From Entophlyctis helioformis (lineage: Eukaryota; Chytridiomycota; Chytridiomycetes; Chytridiales; Chytriomycetaceae): a DNA stretch of 64,000 bases. This document shows positions 1-10,854 of this stretch, piece after piece. Within the stretch, counting starts at the first letter, position 1; each line of letters starts with the position of its first letter. Location of the stretch: the NCBI GenBank assembly GCA_025526915.1, contig JAHLKH010000010.1, positions 124,001-188,000 on the forward strand, written 5' to 3'. The notes under the pieces are model-generated. The model had not been told where the DNA came from, made no database searches, and saw nothing but the letters and a program-made list of their open reading frames with translations. The position numbers were made by a program, and so were the translations under genes.

Positions 1-308
1 AAACTGTCGCGGACTCGATCGGTTCTGCTGTACGATATTGCCGTCAAGTTTCTTGGATAGTGCAGCACACGCCGTGTTGCACCATCTCATGAGACGCACA
101 ATGTGGGATCCAGCCGCTCGATCCGCAGGGCGAGATGGTGTCTCGATACTGCTCTCTCTCTCACACACACCTTCTCGCCCATGCGGCTTGCGCTCATCCA
201 CCCACCCATCCAACTATCCACCTAACCGGCCTTTATCTTCCCCCCAATATAATCGTGACGAAACGTATCAGCAGACCTTCCCTTATCATACCAATATCAG
301 AAACCTAC
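1..308. other. 5' flank of TRL1, no gene seen
   Basis: No conserved coding signal was found here on either strand. The stretch contains a CT/CA-rich patch around 152-175 and pyrimidine-rich tracts just before the TRL1 start. It is most simply the promoter and 5' untranslated region of TRL1. The frame is open upstream of the chosen ATG back to an ATG at 135, but those residues are rich in His, Pro and Ser and do not look like the family. Confidence 0.5.
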
Positions 309-2215
309 ATGACACGCAAGACTGCGAGAGCCAAGACTGCGAGTGCCAAAGCTGCGAGCGCTGCAGCCGCTGCGAGTGCAAGCCAGACAGAGCCCGTCGA
401 GGCAGACGTCGAAGCAGGCGCCAATGCAGATGCCGGCGTTGACGCAGAGGTCGACGCACTCGTAGAGGCGCTTGCACAAGCGCAGGTGGGCGGCGCAGCC
501 AACCGCAGGAGCATCGCACGCCGGAACGAGTACGACTTCCATCCCGAAGAAGGCGTCCACATTCCCGTCTTCTCGTACACGGCGGCCGACTGGTCGTATG
601 TCAAGCACCGCTCGCTGATGCCCACCATGGCCCGCGGGCTGTTTGTCCGCGAGACGCCGCACATGCCTGGCCACTGGGCCATCGTCGCCCGAGGCTACGA
701 CAAGTTCTTCAACGGTGAGCCTCTCTGGCTTGGCCGGCGACCCGTACAAGTGCACTGCCTCGGTGTGCTCTGCATGCGGATCGTTGCCCTGACTGCTGTA
801 CACTGCCATCAGTCGGAGAAGTCGCCACAACTGCCTGGCCATACATCCAGGACCACACGACTGGCCCGTACGAGATCACGCTCAAGGAGAACGGCTGCAT
901 CATCTTCGTTGCGGCCGTCGACGGCCATATCCTTGTCACGTCCAAGCATGCCCTGGGCCACACCAAAGACGCTGAGCGTATCCAGCCGTCGCATGCCGAA
1001 ATGGGCGAGAAGTGGCTGGATATCCATCTGAGCCGTGCTGGCCGCACTCGCAAGGAACTTGCAGACTTTTTGTCTGCGCACAATGTGACCGCCGTCTTTG
1101 AGGTTCGTCTGTGTCTCGGATCGTCCGACGTTGGCCATGTTGCTGCATGCGATCTGACAATGCGTCTCGGCGATGCCGCCACGACCAGCTTGCAGACGAT
1201 GCCTTTGAGGAGCATATTCTCGAGTATCCCCCAGATCGTCGCGGTCTTTACTTGCACGGCATCAACACCAACACACGAGAGTTTTCAACGTGGGACTATG
1301 ACCGCGTGCATGACTGCGCGGCTCGGTTTGGCTTCTTTGTCGTGACCTGCCTTGTCAAGGACACGATCGCTGGTAAATGCGCCTCCTCTCTTGGCTTACT
1401 CCACTCTCGTCTGGTGCTGCTTGTGGCAGCAGACTCATCCCTGAATGCGCGGCTATGGCGACAGATGTTCGTGCATTCACAGACGAGTGCCGCCAAACGG
1501 GAAGCTACGGCGATCGTCCGGTTGAAGGATTTGTGGTGCGTTGCCGCAGTGCAGAGTCGGGATCGACGTTCTTTTTCAAGATCAAGTACGACGAGCCGTA
1601 CCTCATGTTCCGCGAATGGCGCGAGGTCACCAAGGCCATCCTGTCTGGCAAAGACAGCACCAAGCTCAAGCCGCGCTTTGCATTGACACGCAAGTACATT
1701 GCCTGGGCAGTCAAGAAGATGCGCGAAGAGCCGCACCTTTTCGAGCACTACAAGCACAACCAAGGCATCATCAGGGCCCGCAATCTGTTCTTGAGCGAGG
1801 TCGAGGGTATTCATGCCATCTCGGGAAAACGGATCGTCGATCTGGCCAGGGAAACAACTGGCGACGATGGTTTGATTGGCACTGATATCCTCAACCTCGC
1901 TCAAGAACAGACTGCAAAGTCTGGCAAGGCTGGCAAGACTGGCAAGGCTGGCAAGGCTAGCAAGGCCGCAAAGCAGCAGAATCAGGCCAGCCGCCAGCAA
2001 AGCGCTCAGCAAGCCAGATCGAGTGCTCCTTCGCAAACTTCATCTTCCACAGCCCTATCTCCAGCAGCACCCGTGCTTGAATCAGCAGCCCCGATCGAGC
2101 ACGCCGAGTCCGCCGAGTGGAACCTTGTTTCCAAGAAGAACAAGAAGAAGCGCAAGGACCAGAAACAGCCGCCATCCCAAGAAGCAGACGCATCAGCTCC
2201 TGAACAACCAAATGT

Positions 2216-2270
<55 letters not shown>

Positions 2271-3564
2271 TCAACGCCAGGCCAGAAGATCCTCATCATG
2301 CCGGTTGCCACAATCGGCGTAGGCAAGACGACGCTGGCGCGCACGCTGACGCACCTCTTCCACGACACCATTGGCCATGTTCAAAACGACAACATGACTG
2401 GCAAGAAGAAGGCGGATGTCTTCATGAGGACGATCATGGAGTTGTTCAAGACACACGACATGGTCTTTGCCGACCGCAACAACCATCTTGCGATGCATCG
2501 CAAAGCTCTCGGTGATGCATTCAAGGCTGTCTATCCGACTGGCAAGATCATTGCGCTTGACTGGGGCATCGACAGGGCCAACAGAAACGACATGATCAAT
2601 CTCACTGCTCAACGCGTTGAACAACGGTAAGGTGCCTTCCGCCTCTTGTTGTATCAACAGCCAGCGAACTCATTGCCGTCCATCCATCCATCCATCCATC
2701 CATTCACCCAGGGGCGAGAACCACCAAACACTCACGCCAACCCTTGCACCCAAGTACCGTTCGATTCTGGCCATGTTTGTGACTGAGCGGACGCCACTCA
2801 ACCAGTCGCAGCCCGCCGATTCCCAGATCGACACGATTGTGCAGCTGCAAGTCACTGCCCCTGTTACTGCAAACGCCGTAAAAGTGATTACAGCACTCGG
2901 TCTGCCTGTGCCGTCCGCCGGAGCCCTGGATGAAGCGCTTGAAGCCGCATCAAGCGTCCAAGTATCGGCTGTCGCCACGGCACCAGCAACTCCAGCAAAG
3001 CCCAGACAGCCCTTTCTGTTTGGCATCCGCATCATCGATGACATGGAGCAAGCCATTGGCTCAGTCGTTGCCGACTCTGCCGACACGCACGCACAACAGG
3101 CGTGGGCTGCACTCGTTTCCAGCGGCCGCCTTGCCGCTCATCGGTCGCGTGGATGGCACATTACGCTTGCAGTCAAGAAGCGCGACGAGCACCGCGCTCT
3201 TTACAACGCGTGGCTGCAGCAATCGACTGGCTCGCCTGACTCTGCCGCGGACTCTGCCGCTGTGCCTGCCGTTGAGCCTGTGGTGGTGCCTAGCCTCGGA
3301 CTGGCCGTCAAGGTCCGTCTGGGCAAAGTGTACTGGGACCAGCACATCATGACCGTGCCAGTGGACAACGTGGAGCCTGCAGTGCCGAGCGCTGTCAAAC
3401 GCATGCACATCACTGTCGCAACTGCTGACGAGAGCGTCAAGCCTGTGCTGAGCAATGATCTGCTCGAGCGCGTTGCTGCTGCCGCGCCGCACCTCCCGAC
3501 TGGCGTGTCCATGTTTGAGCTGGGCGATGTGGTTGTGGACGGTATCTTGTGCGGCATCAACTAA
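309..3564 (+). CDS. TRL1: tRNA ligase, fungal tripartite type
   Basis: Seals tRNA halves after intron excision and, in fungi, HAC1-type mRNA halves in the unfolded protein response. The CDS joins 309-714, 813-1102, 1189-1372, 1465-2626 and 2712-3564, giving 964 residues with every junction in phase. The domains follow family order. The N-terminal adenylyltransferase has the KENG motif with the nucleophile Lys at about residue 160. The central polynucleotide kinase has a P-loop with GVGKTT near residue 575. The C-terminal 2H cyclic phosphodiesterase has two H-I-T motifs near residues 829 and 912. An Ala/Thr and Gln/Ser-rich linker precedes the kinase. The start at 309 was chosen because the acidic, Ala-rich N-terminus leads straight into the conserved ligase block. 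The donor at 1103 (GTTCGT) is unusual but gives the expected FEL-DD-FEEH block. The gene converges on the focadhesin gene 45 bp downstream. Confidence 0.95.
2217..2270 (+). repeat. CAACAG microsatellite inside TRL1
   Basis: About eight copies of a CAACAG-type hexamer lie in exon 4 of TRL1. In the coding frame they give an alternating Ala-Thr run in the linker before the kinase P-loop. The repeat length is a multiple of three, so variation would not break the frame. Confidence 0.9.
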
Positions 3565-3609
3565 AAGCCATCCAGCACCATGTATACGCACTTGTTTTCA
3601 TTCGTTCGG

Positions 3610-6600
3610 TCACGAAGAAGCTAGGCTTGTCCACTTGTCCTTGAGAAGCGGATCGTGCTTCAGCGGTGCAAGACATTCCCGCATGTGGTTGCGCAGCCTG
3701 AGCGAAACACTGGCACGGCCACGGTCATCTCCGGCCGCATCAGACGATACAGCCGTGCACTCGAGCAGAGTTATCAGCCGCTTGGCAACGCTTTGGCCGC
3801 AGGTGAGCAGAGCCGGATGCGCGCCACGGACCCATCCAGCCAGCAGCGACCGCAGCAGCACCGGTGCCTCCATTTGCATATGTGGCCAGTCTCGGGCATC
3901 AACAAGCACAAGCGATTCCGAGTCAGAGTTGTGCTGGGATCCCCATCCAAGACACACGATGCTGACAAGACCGTACTGCCATGCGCCTTCAACACCGGCC
4001 GATGCGCGGCCATCGCGCGACGTGGCAACCAGGATAGCGACATCCAGGATTCTGGCAATCCATTCTGCGAACACCACGCTGCGAGCATCGCTGACTGCCG
4101 CGTCAGCCGATGCCGTCTTGGTTGTCGAGTCCGTCTGGATAGTCGCAGCAGCCGCAGCAGCCGCAGCCGCAGAAGCAGCCATACCACCAACAAGGTGCAT
4201 CGTGGCGTGTGCACAGGCAGGCAGAACATCGGGTTGGCCAGCCAGAAATGCTGTCCTGAGTGCTTGGACAAAGTACCCGGCGAGGAGCGACTGTGCATCG
4301 CCCTTGAACACTTGGGCTGCACATCCGAGTGCCCACAGCTGCTTGGGAGTGGCTGTCGCGGGGTAGGATCGCGAGTCTTGGGCAAACAGCGTCGCGGCAC
4401 TGACGTCCGTGACGACGCAGTCGACCAGCCGACGGATCACGCGTGCCTCGACTGCAGTGGAAACTCGCGGCCGCATGTCGCGGATGAGGTTCAGAGCAAG
4501 CAGCGCAATATCCTTGTGGAGCGCCGACCCAACCGAGTGTTCGGGCAGCGCTGACCAGACGAGATCCACGAGTGTGACTTGGAGACGGCCGAGTGTGCCG
4601 CCAGCCAGATCAGCCGTCCGGCCCGCAGAAACCAGAACATGGCGGAGCAGCGGCGACAGGATCTCGATCACCTTGAACGACGACACCAGCACAGTGCCAA
4701 TCGCAGCCGAATGGCTGCCGCCAAGACCGCCAAGCTCAAGCAGCTTGCCCACTCCATCCGCCGAGCATGCAAACTCGAGAAAGTCGGCCGCGCTCGGGTC
4801 GGCCAAGGCTGCAAGTACGGCACTGTGGTGAGAAAGCCCGGCCGTAAACGATCCCAGCTGCTCGACAAAGTAGTTGACAAAGCTCTTGGATGGGCATCGC
4901 GCTGCCTGGGACTTGGCAAACGCGAGAACAGGCAGACCAAGGTCATCCGAGACACCAGCAACAGCCGCCAGGAGGTCGGTCCAATCAGCGGCAGGAAGCC
5001 CCGCATCGACTTCCATCAACGAGTTCAGCGCAAGCCTTGTGACGCGTTCATCTGGGTCGCATGTCCGCATGTCAGCACCTTATGCAATCCATCCGCATGA
5101 GAGATGGGAGGATCGACTTACCGTTTGCGGACGCAGCGTTACGCAGCTGATCGTGGAGTGCACGCAGGATGCTTGACTCGGGGCTCAGACGGCGGTAGTC
5201 GCGCGGGTCACGACGGCCAGTCGTGTGCAGACCATCACTGTCGAGCGCACATCCAAGCGACCACAGGGCCGACCCGACGAGCCATCCACAGATGCGCAGC
5301 ACCTTGGGATCGTCTCTGGAAACCAGGATCTGCTGGAGTCGCGTCGTGGCAGAGTGCAGGAGATGCAGATCGGTTGCAAACGCACGCGTCTCGAGCTCAA
5401 ACGAGTAGTCGAGACCAATGAGCGGACGGATGCCGATGAGCGACAGTTGGCGTGCTCCCGCCGGGTGCTTGTTCGAGCCGACTATGCCGAGTGCGTGATC
5501 AAGGGACTCGCTGATGGCAGCGGCGTTGGTGTCGGGATCTGCGCGAGCCAGACGCAGCATCTCGCGGTTCTGGGCAAGCAGCACGTGAGGACGCAGCATC
5601 TCGAACCGGTTCTGTCGCCATGACAGGCCATGTTAGTGCAAGCACATCCAGGCGTACACCAGACCAGAGATGGATCAAATCATGCTCACATCACCGTCGC
5701 ACATCCTTGCCATCTGAGCAAGAGTGCCTTGGATGTCGTCTGCCTCGAGTCCATCGCGTGGCGGCAACGACAGCCGGCCAGAAATAGACGAGTAGGCCCA
5801 TAGCGCCGACACCATCGATGGACCATCGATCAGCGCAGCGCTCGCAGACTGGCGAGTGGCAAACGCAACAATCCGACCAAGAGCGTTCTCCGCCACAGTC
5901 GCAATGGCAGACGCGCCAACCATCTCGATCATATCGTCCAGCGCACTACTGGCAACAAGGAGTCCCAGACCCACACCGATTCCAGCTGTCCAGGGACGAT
6001 CCGATGCAAAGAGCGACAGGAACCGGTCCAGGAACAGCGCCGTTTCCTTCTGGCTCATGAGCGTCGATGAACAGAACACATGGTGCAGCACCTTGGCGAT
6101 GCCCAGACCGGCCACAAACGCGACCAGATGCTCTTCGTCCGAGGGATCATGCTGGGACTCGCCCGCAAACAGTGCTTCGATGATCAGGCTCAGCCGTTTG
6201 TCGTCGCTGGAATGCAGGGCCCGACTCAGGTTGGCCAGAGACACCAAAAGCGTGGCTTGGATATCCGGCTTGGGCGAGTCGGCCACAAAGGCCAGGCATC
6301 GGTCGACAAGCGACGATGCGTGGTCGCTTGCTCTTGAAAAGTTCATGTCGTGGGCCGCGAGGGTCGCACCTGTGACCGCGATAAGAGTGTTGCTGACGAG
6401 TGCAGGCGGCATGTTTCCCTCGAGCTGCGACCCAAGCATGTCGGCAATGAGCTGCGCGGCAATGCTCTCCACCACCTGTTGAGGCACGGCAGCAGCTTGA
6501 GCGGTGCCTGCTGACGCAGAGGCAGAGGGATTGGTAAAGGCACGCGCTGTCTCGTGGAAACTGGTGCGCCAAAACATCCGCCAGGCATCCAACGCCTCAA

Positions 6601-9600
6601 AGCGCGCGAGGGGCGAGTCTGTCAGCGACAGGTCCTTGATGGCGGCGCTGGTTGTCTGGAAATGCACAAGGTGTTTGGGTGCTGGTCGTGCCACGTCTAT
6701 AAACTCGACGCGCTCTGAGCGAGGCGTTGCAAACAAGACGGCCACTGTGCACGTGCATTGCAGCCATTCGAGCCAGTCAGCCTCAGCCCATATACACCAG
6801 CATCAGCCAAGAAAGGCAACAAAGGCAACAAAGAAAACGTACCTGCCAGACCGGCGCGAGCAGCGCCAGCAACCTTGCCAGACTCGTACGTCTCAATGAC
6901 ACTGTGGCTCATGGTGCGCGAGCTGCGCAGCATCTCTGCTTGAGGATCTTCGCTGCCACCAGATGCATGACGCAAGACACCGGCTGTGACGCCATCCGCC
7001 GCGGCCAGACCCTTGAACACAGGCCGTCGCATGGTCGTTGCTTCGTACTGCGCAAGAGCCCCAAACAGCTCCTCGACAGCCTCGGGGCAGTCAGGGTCAG
7101 CCAGACACTCGGCGACAAACTGCGACAGCGGCGGCAGAAGCGGGTATAGGTCTGGTGGCGGGAAGCTGGCCATGGCGCGGTAAGCTGCATTGCGTACACC
7201 GAGATCTGGATGCTGGCGCAGGGGCAGCAATCGATGCTCGAGCGTCTCGGTTAGGAACAGCATGTACTGCTCGGTGACTTGGATGCAGTCGCCGACGGTC
7301 GCGTAGTAGTTGCACAGTGCAGCGGCAATGAGCGGATCGCTGCCGGCCTTGGCAAATGACGCGACAAAACTCTGCATGGCAACGTTCCATGCAGCCAGCG
7401 GCGACGAGATGCTGTTGCGGATACCGTCACTCAGCGTGGTGATGGCGACCGCGACCGCGGCCGGACTCGCAAACGGCACCTTGATGAACGGAATGATGAA
7501 CGGCAGCAGGTCGTAGCCACACGCAGATGGCGCTTCGGCAGACAGGAACTGGACCGTGTCAAGCACAGCCGTCTCGATCTGCAGCCTAACCTGCATCTCA
7601 GCCGCAGTCTTCTTGCGACCGCCACCTCGACTGTTCTTGAACCGGTGTAGCCACTGGAACAGATGTGATTTGAGCTGGATCCACACACGCGGCTGGACTT
7701 TCCAAATGGCAACAAGAGCTTGAAGACCAGCGAGCTCAGCGTGTGTGTCCAGGTTGTCGCCCTGCAGCAGCGACAAAGTGAACCTGATACTTGCGCTTGA
7801 CAGGAACGGGTCCTTGTGCTGGACAAGCGCAGGGATCGTGTGCGTCAGAATGAGGTGCGTGACATCGGCATGAGGCTCGTTTTTGAGAATGTAGAGCAGC
7901 GACGAGAACAGCTTGAGCAGGTACGGTTTGTGCGATGGACGGATTGTAGACTGCAGATGCTCGAGTGCGGATGTGCGACTGGCGTGGTTGGGATCAAACA
8001 TCCACCGACTGGCCGCGAGCAGTGACAGCTGCGGCAGAGTGTCAGTATGCCACAACCGGCTGCCAGTCGCCATGGTATTGTTTGGCGTGTTGGATTCCAG
8101 ACACGAGACTGCGAACTCCAGAATCTGCGCGTATTGGACGACCTGCGAGCGTGACTGGATGGCTGAGAGCGACTGAACGATGGCCGCAGTGGCCTTGCTT
8201 ACAGAAGCGTCGGTATCTGCGCGCTGCTCGCGATGCACGACTCTGCGAACGATGACTCCCAGAAAGGCTGCCGGATCGAACGAGTCTGAGTCGCCGGTGC
8301 TGGACAGAGCGCTGTCGCGCACACCCATCATTCGTTGATTGGCGGCACCTATCGCCTTGCTGTTGGTGGAGCGGCCGCCTGCTGTCGGTGGTAGAACGCC
8401 TGGTACTGATAGCAAGCCAAGCAGCGGAAGGAGCAATGACAGCAGAATCGGATCCAGCGTCGATTGCGCCAGATCGAGTCGTTTCAACGTCGCAGTAAGC
8501 AGCGAGCCAGCCGAGACAACTTGGGCAGGACCAGAGACGTCGAGTAGAATGCATCCGGCAACAGCCAGCAACGCGGCGTGGTCTGCAAGGTCGAGCGTGG
8601 ATTGCTGGGAAGTGACCAGCGCGTGCAGATAGGAGGTGGTGCTGGATGGAATGCGGCGGCTCGCCATCCACGCGCCAGTCACTCGCTCAAGCATCGTGTG
8701 CACGAGAGCTGATTCGTCCCATCCAGAAGAGTCTTGGCTCCAGAGGTTCTGGAGCTGCACGATAGTCATCTCCTGCAGCGACAGGGGGAGAAGCGAAAGG
8801 TGGGATATGATCAAGGCGACGATCTGCTGGCGGACAGCAGCCAGGACCGTCGATGGCTGTGCGATGAGAGACAGCAGCATGTTGAGAACGGCGAGCTGGA
8901 GAGCAGACAGTTGATGCGGCGTGTGGAGATCCGAGTTCAACGCAAACTGCAAGAACGGCTGGTGCAGGGCAAGCATGTCTGTGATGATCTGCTGCTGCTG
9001 CTGCTGCTGCGACGCGCGGCTGTGGCTGTTGGACGGCTGTGGCTCGAGTGCACCTGCGGCTGGATCGAGCAGGCTGGACTGCAGAGTGAGCACGAGATGC
9101 TCGGCGGTCTCTGGCCGCTGCATGATGGCGAGGATAAAGGGATGCGTGGCTGGGCCGCTCATGGCGAACGCGGCTGCCGTCCTGGACAGCGGCGTCTTGC
9201 CCGGTGCGGCCTTGGACGGCCTGGCCGCTGGATCTGCGCTCAGATGCAGCATGCCAGCCAGCAGATCGGCCCATGTGGGCAGCTGCTCGGCCGCCACCGC
9301 CGGCAGACGGGCCAGAAGCTGCGACAGCGTGTCGTCCCAGTCCATGGCGCCGGCAGCCACCAGACCCAGCAGCGTGCGGCTGGCCAGCACTGGCAGCTGC
9401 AGCGGGTGGCAACGCCAGCGAGCGCGGGCCACAGCGTCTTGTCAAGCAGCTGACGAGCTCGGCCTGGGTCGCGGCCGGCGGCGGTCTTACGCACCTCGTC
9501 GGCGAGCGACTCGAGGGCAGACAGCTGCACAGACACGTGGCTGGACGTGAGCTTGAGCCAGAGGTCGGCGGCTGCTGCACCTGCTGCTGTTGTCGCACTG

Positions 9601-9626
9601 CCGGCACTTGCACCACCGCCCGCCAT
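3610..9626 (-). CDS. Focadhesin / RST1-like large helical-repeat protein
   Basis: In animals and plants, focadhesin/RST1 works with the SKI complex and cytoplasmic exosome in mRNA turnover. Exons read 9626-6843, 6744-5690, 5611-5122 and 5051-3610, about 1923 residues; human FOCAD is about 1800. The N-terminal block (DLWLKL then a VQLSALESL helix) fits the start of FOCAD. A central stretch has NAAYRAM, then MRRPVF, YESGK and GLAG, in the same order as FOCAD's NAAYRSL, MPRGIY, YETNK and GLAG. The rest is alpha-helical repeats with no catalytic motif. A Gln run lies at about 8992-9010. Exon 1 has one frame break near 9400-9420: one added base, or removal of a 17-nt GT-AG segment, restores the frame. 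The start at 9626 is the first ATG before the conserved block. Confidence 0.8.
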
Positions 9627-9648
9627 TCGTGTCGACGATCTTGGCGAG
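9627..9648. promoter_or_regulatory. 22-bp head-to-head interval between FOCAD and PhyH starts
   Basis: The likely start codons of the focadhesin gene (-, ATG at 9626-9624) and the dioxygenase gene (+, ATG at 9649) face away from each other with only 22 bp between them. Any promoters must overlap the other gene's 5' end. The interval is too short for separate 5' untranslated regions and promoters, so transcript overlap is inferred, not seen. Confidence 0.45.
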
Positions 9649-10854
9649 ATGCTCGGCAAGGCTGACGAGGAGCACTTTGGCAGATATGGCTTTGTGGTCG
9701 TCACCCAAGGTGGGCACACGGCGCCTTGCCGTGCTATACGCGGCTGCCCACATGGCCTAACTGCGACGATGCTGCGTGCACAGCCCTTTCCGAGGCCGAG
9801 CTTGCTGTCCTCGTCGACGACTGCGACCAGATTCTGTGCACGGCAGACGGCGACCTGCTCAACGATCTGGGCTGTGTGGTTGGTGAGCGTCGTCGCATGC
9901 CCTTGGCACGTCTGCAGTGTCGACGATCCCAAACGGCGGCTGACGGATGGTGTGTGGACAGAGCCCGTCGCACTTCAGCCTCATCTCGACACGCCTGACA
10001 CCAACGGCAGCTGCCACGCCGTCGGCGATCTGCTCGTCCGCACCAGCTGGGAATCGTATCTGTCTGCCAGATCGGAGCGATCGTCAGTTTCCGCAGAGGC
10101 TCTGCGTCTTGTGTGCACCAAGATTGCCGGCCTTGCTTCCACGCTCATTCCGCACGATCGCACATCTGGCTCCTTGTGGCTGTTGAACGAGCAGTACATT
10201 GTCAAGCCGCCGCTCCGCCCGTTGCGCCATCAAGCCGCTACATCGGCAGAGTCAGCGTTTGCATGGCACCACGACTCGTCGTACATGGCCTCGGATGCAC
10301 AGCACACGCCAACTGTATCGTGCTGGATTGCGCTGGACGATATTGACGAGGCATGCCTGTTTCGCGCATTGGTGGCTTGAATGCATTGGCATGCACAATC
10401 GGCTGGCTGACACGCCGACACTTGCATGCCTCCAATCCAGTCGAATGGCGGTCTGCGGATGCGGCCATACCCATACTCTGGCCCATGCAGCAGCGATCCC
10501 TGTTTGCAGGCTGACGGCGTGCAAGGCAGTCTGCAAGGCAGTCTGCAAGACGCGGTCCGCACCTTTAACAACATCCACATGCACAGATACGGGTCGGTAA
10601 CACGCACAATAGAGACAGCGGTGGCAGCAGATGCAGCGGCTGCGGGCATCCCCTTGAGCGTGCAACGCGGATCGATTGTGTTCATGTCTGGGTTCGTCGA
10701 ACACTGCTCCACCACGAATCGGTCGGGCTTCTACCGGCGTGCGTTCATGCCGCAACTTTCAACCTTGCCCGTGTTCGAATCACGCCAACATCAACGGCTT
10801 GTCGGCCTTGCGCTTCCAGCCAGTCGACTTCCGCAGATTCCACGACAGCCATGA
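9649..10854 (+). CDS. Phytanoyl-CoA dioxygenase-like (PhyH) Fe(II)/2-oxoglutarate oxygenase
   Basis: Predicted non-heme iron, 2-oxoglutarate-dependent oxygenase; the substrate is unknown. The CDS joins 9649-9709, 9784-9882, 9962-10350 and 10441-10854 (320 residues, all phases consistent). Visible marks are the N-terminal FGRYGFVVV strand, a GDLLNDLGCVVEP block, LLNEQYIVKPP, and the iron ligands in WHHDSSY (H-x-D). The distal His is in FVEHCS, followed by the basic FYRRAF segment expected to hold 2-oxoglutarate. The third intron (10351-10440) appears to start with GC, not GT; this is the only join that restores the DESNGGLRMRPY block. A short duplicated segment (GSLQGSLQ) lies in exon 4. The frame is open further upstream to 9547, but that part overlaps focadhesin coding sequence and was not used. 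Confidence 0.8.
10519..10549 (+). repeat. Short tandem duplication in PhyH exon 4
   Basis: A 12-nt unit (GGCAGTCTGCAA) occurs twice in tandem and is preceded and followed by related sequence. It gives GSLQGSLQ in the protein and keeps the frame. Confidence 0.75.

Noticed and set aside
9547..9648. Longer N-terminus for the PhyH gene from an ATG at 9547
   Set aside because: Those residues are Ala/Pro-rich and overlap conserved focadhesin N-terminal coding sequence on the other strand. The domain begins after 9649.
9640..9750. Minus-strand helix-like frame (AKVLLVSLAEHLAKIV) as the focadhesin N-terminus
   Set aside because: It is the reverse of the conserved FGRYGFVVV start of the dioxygenase, which splices cleanly on the plus strand. 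The focadhesin ATG at 9626 suffices.
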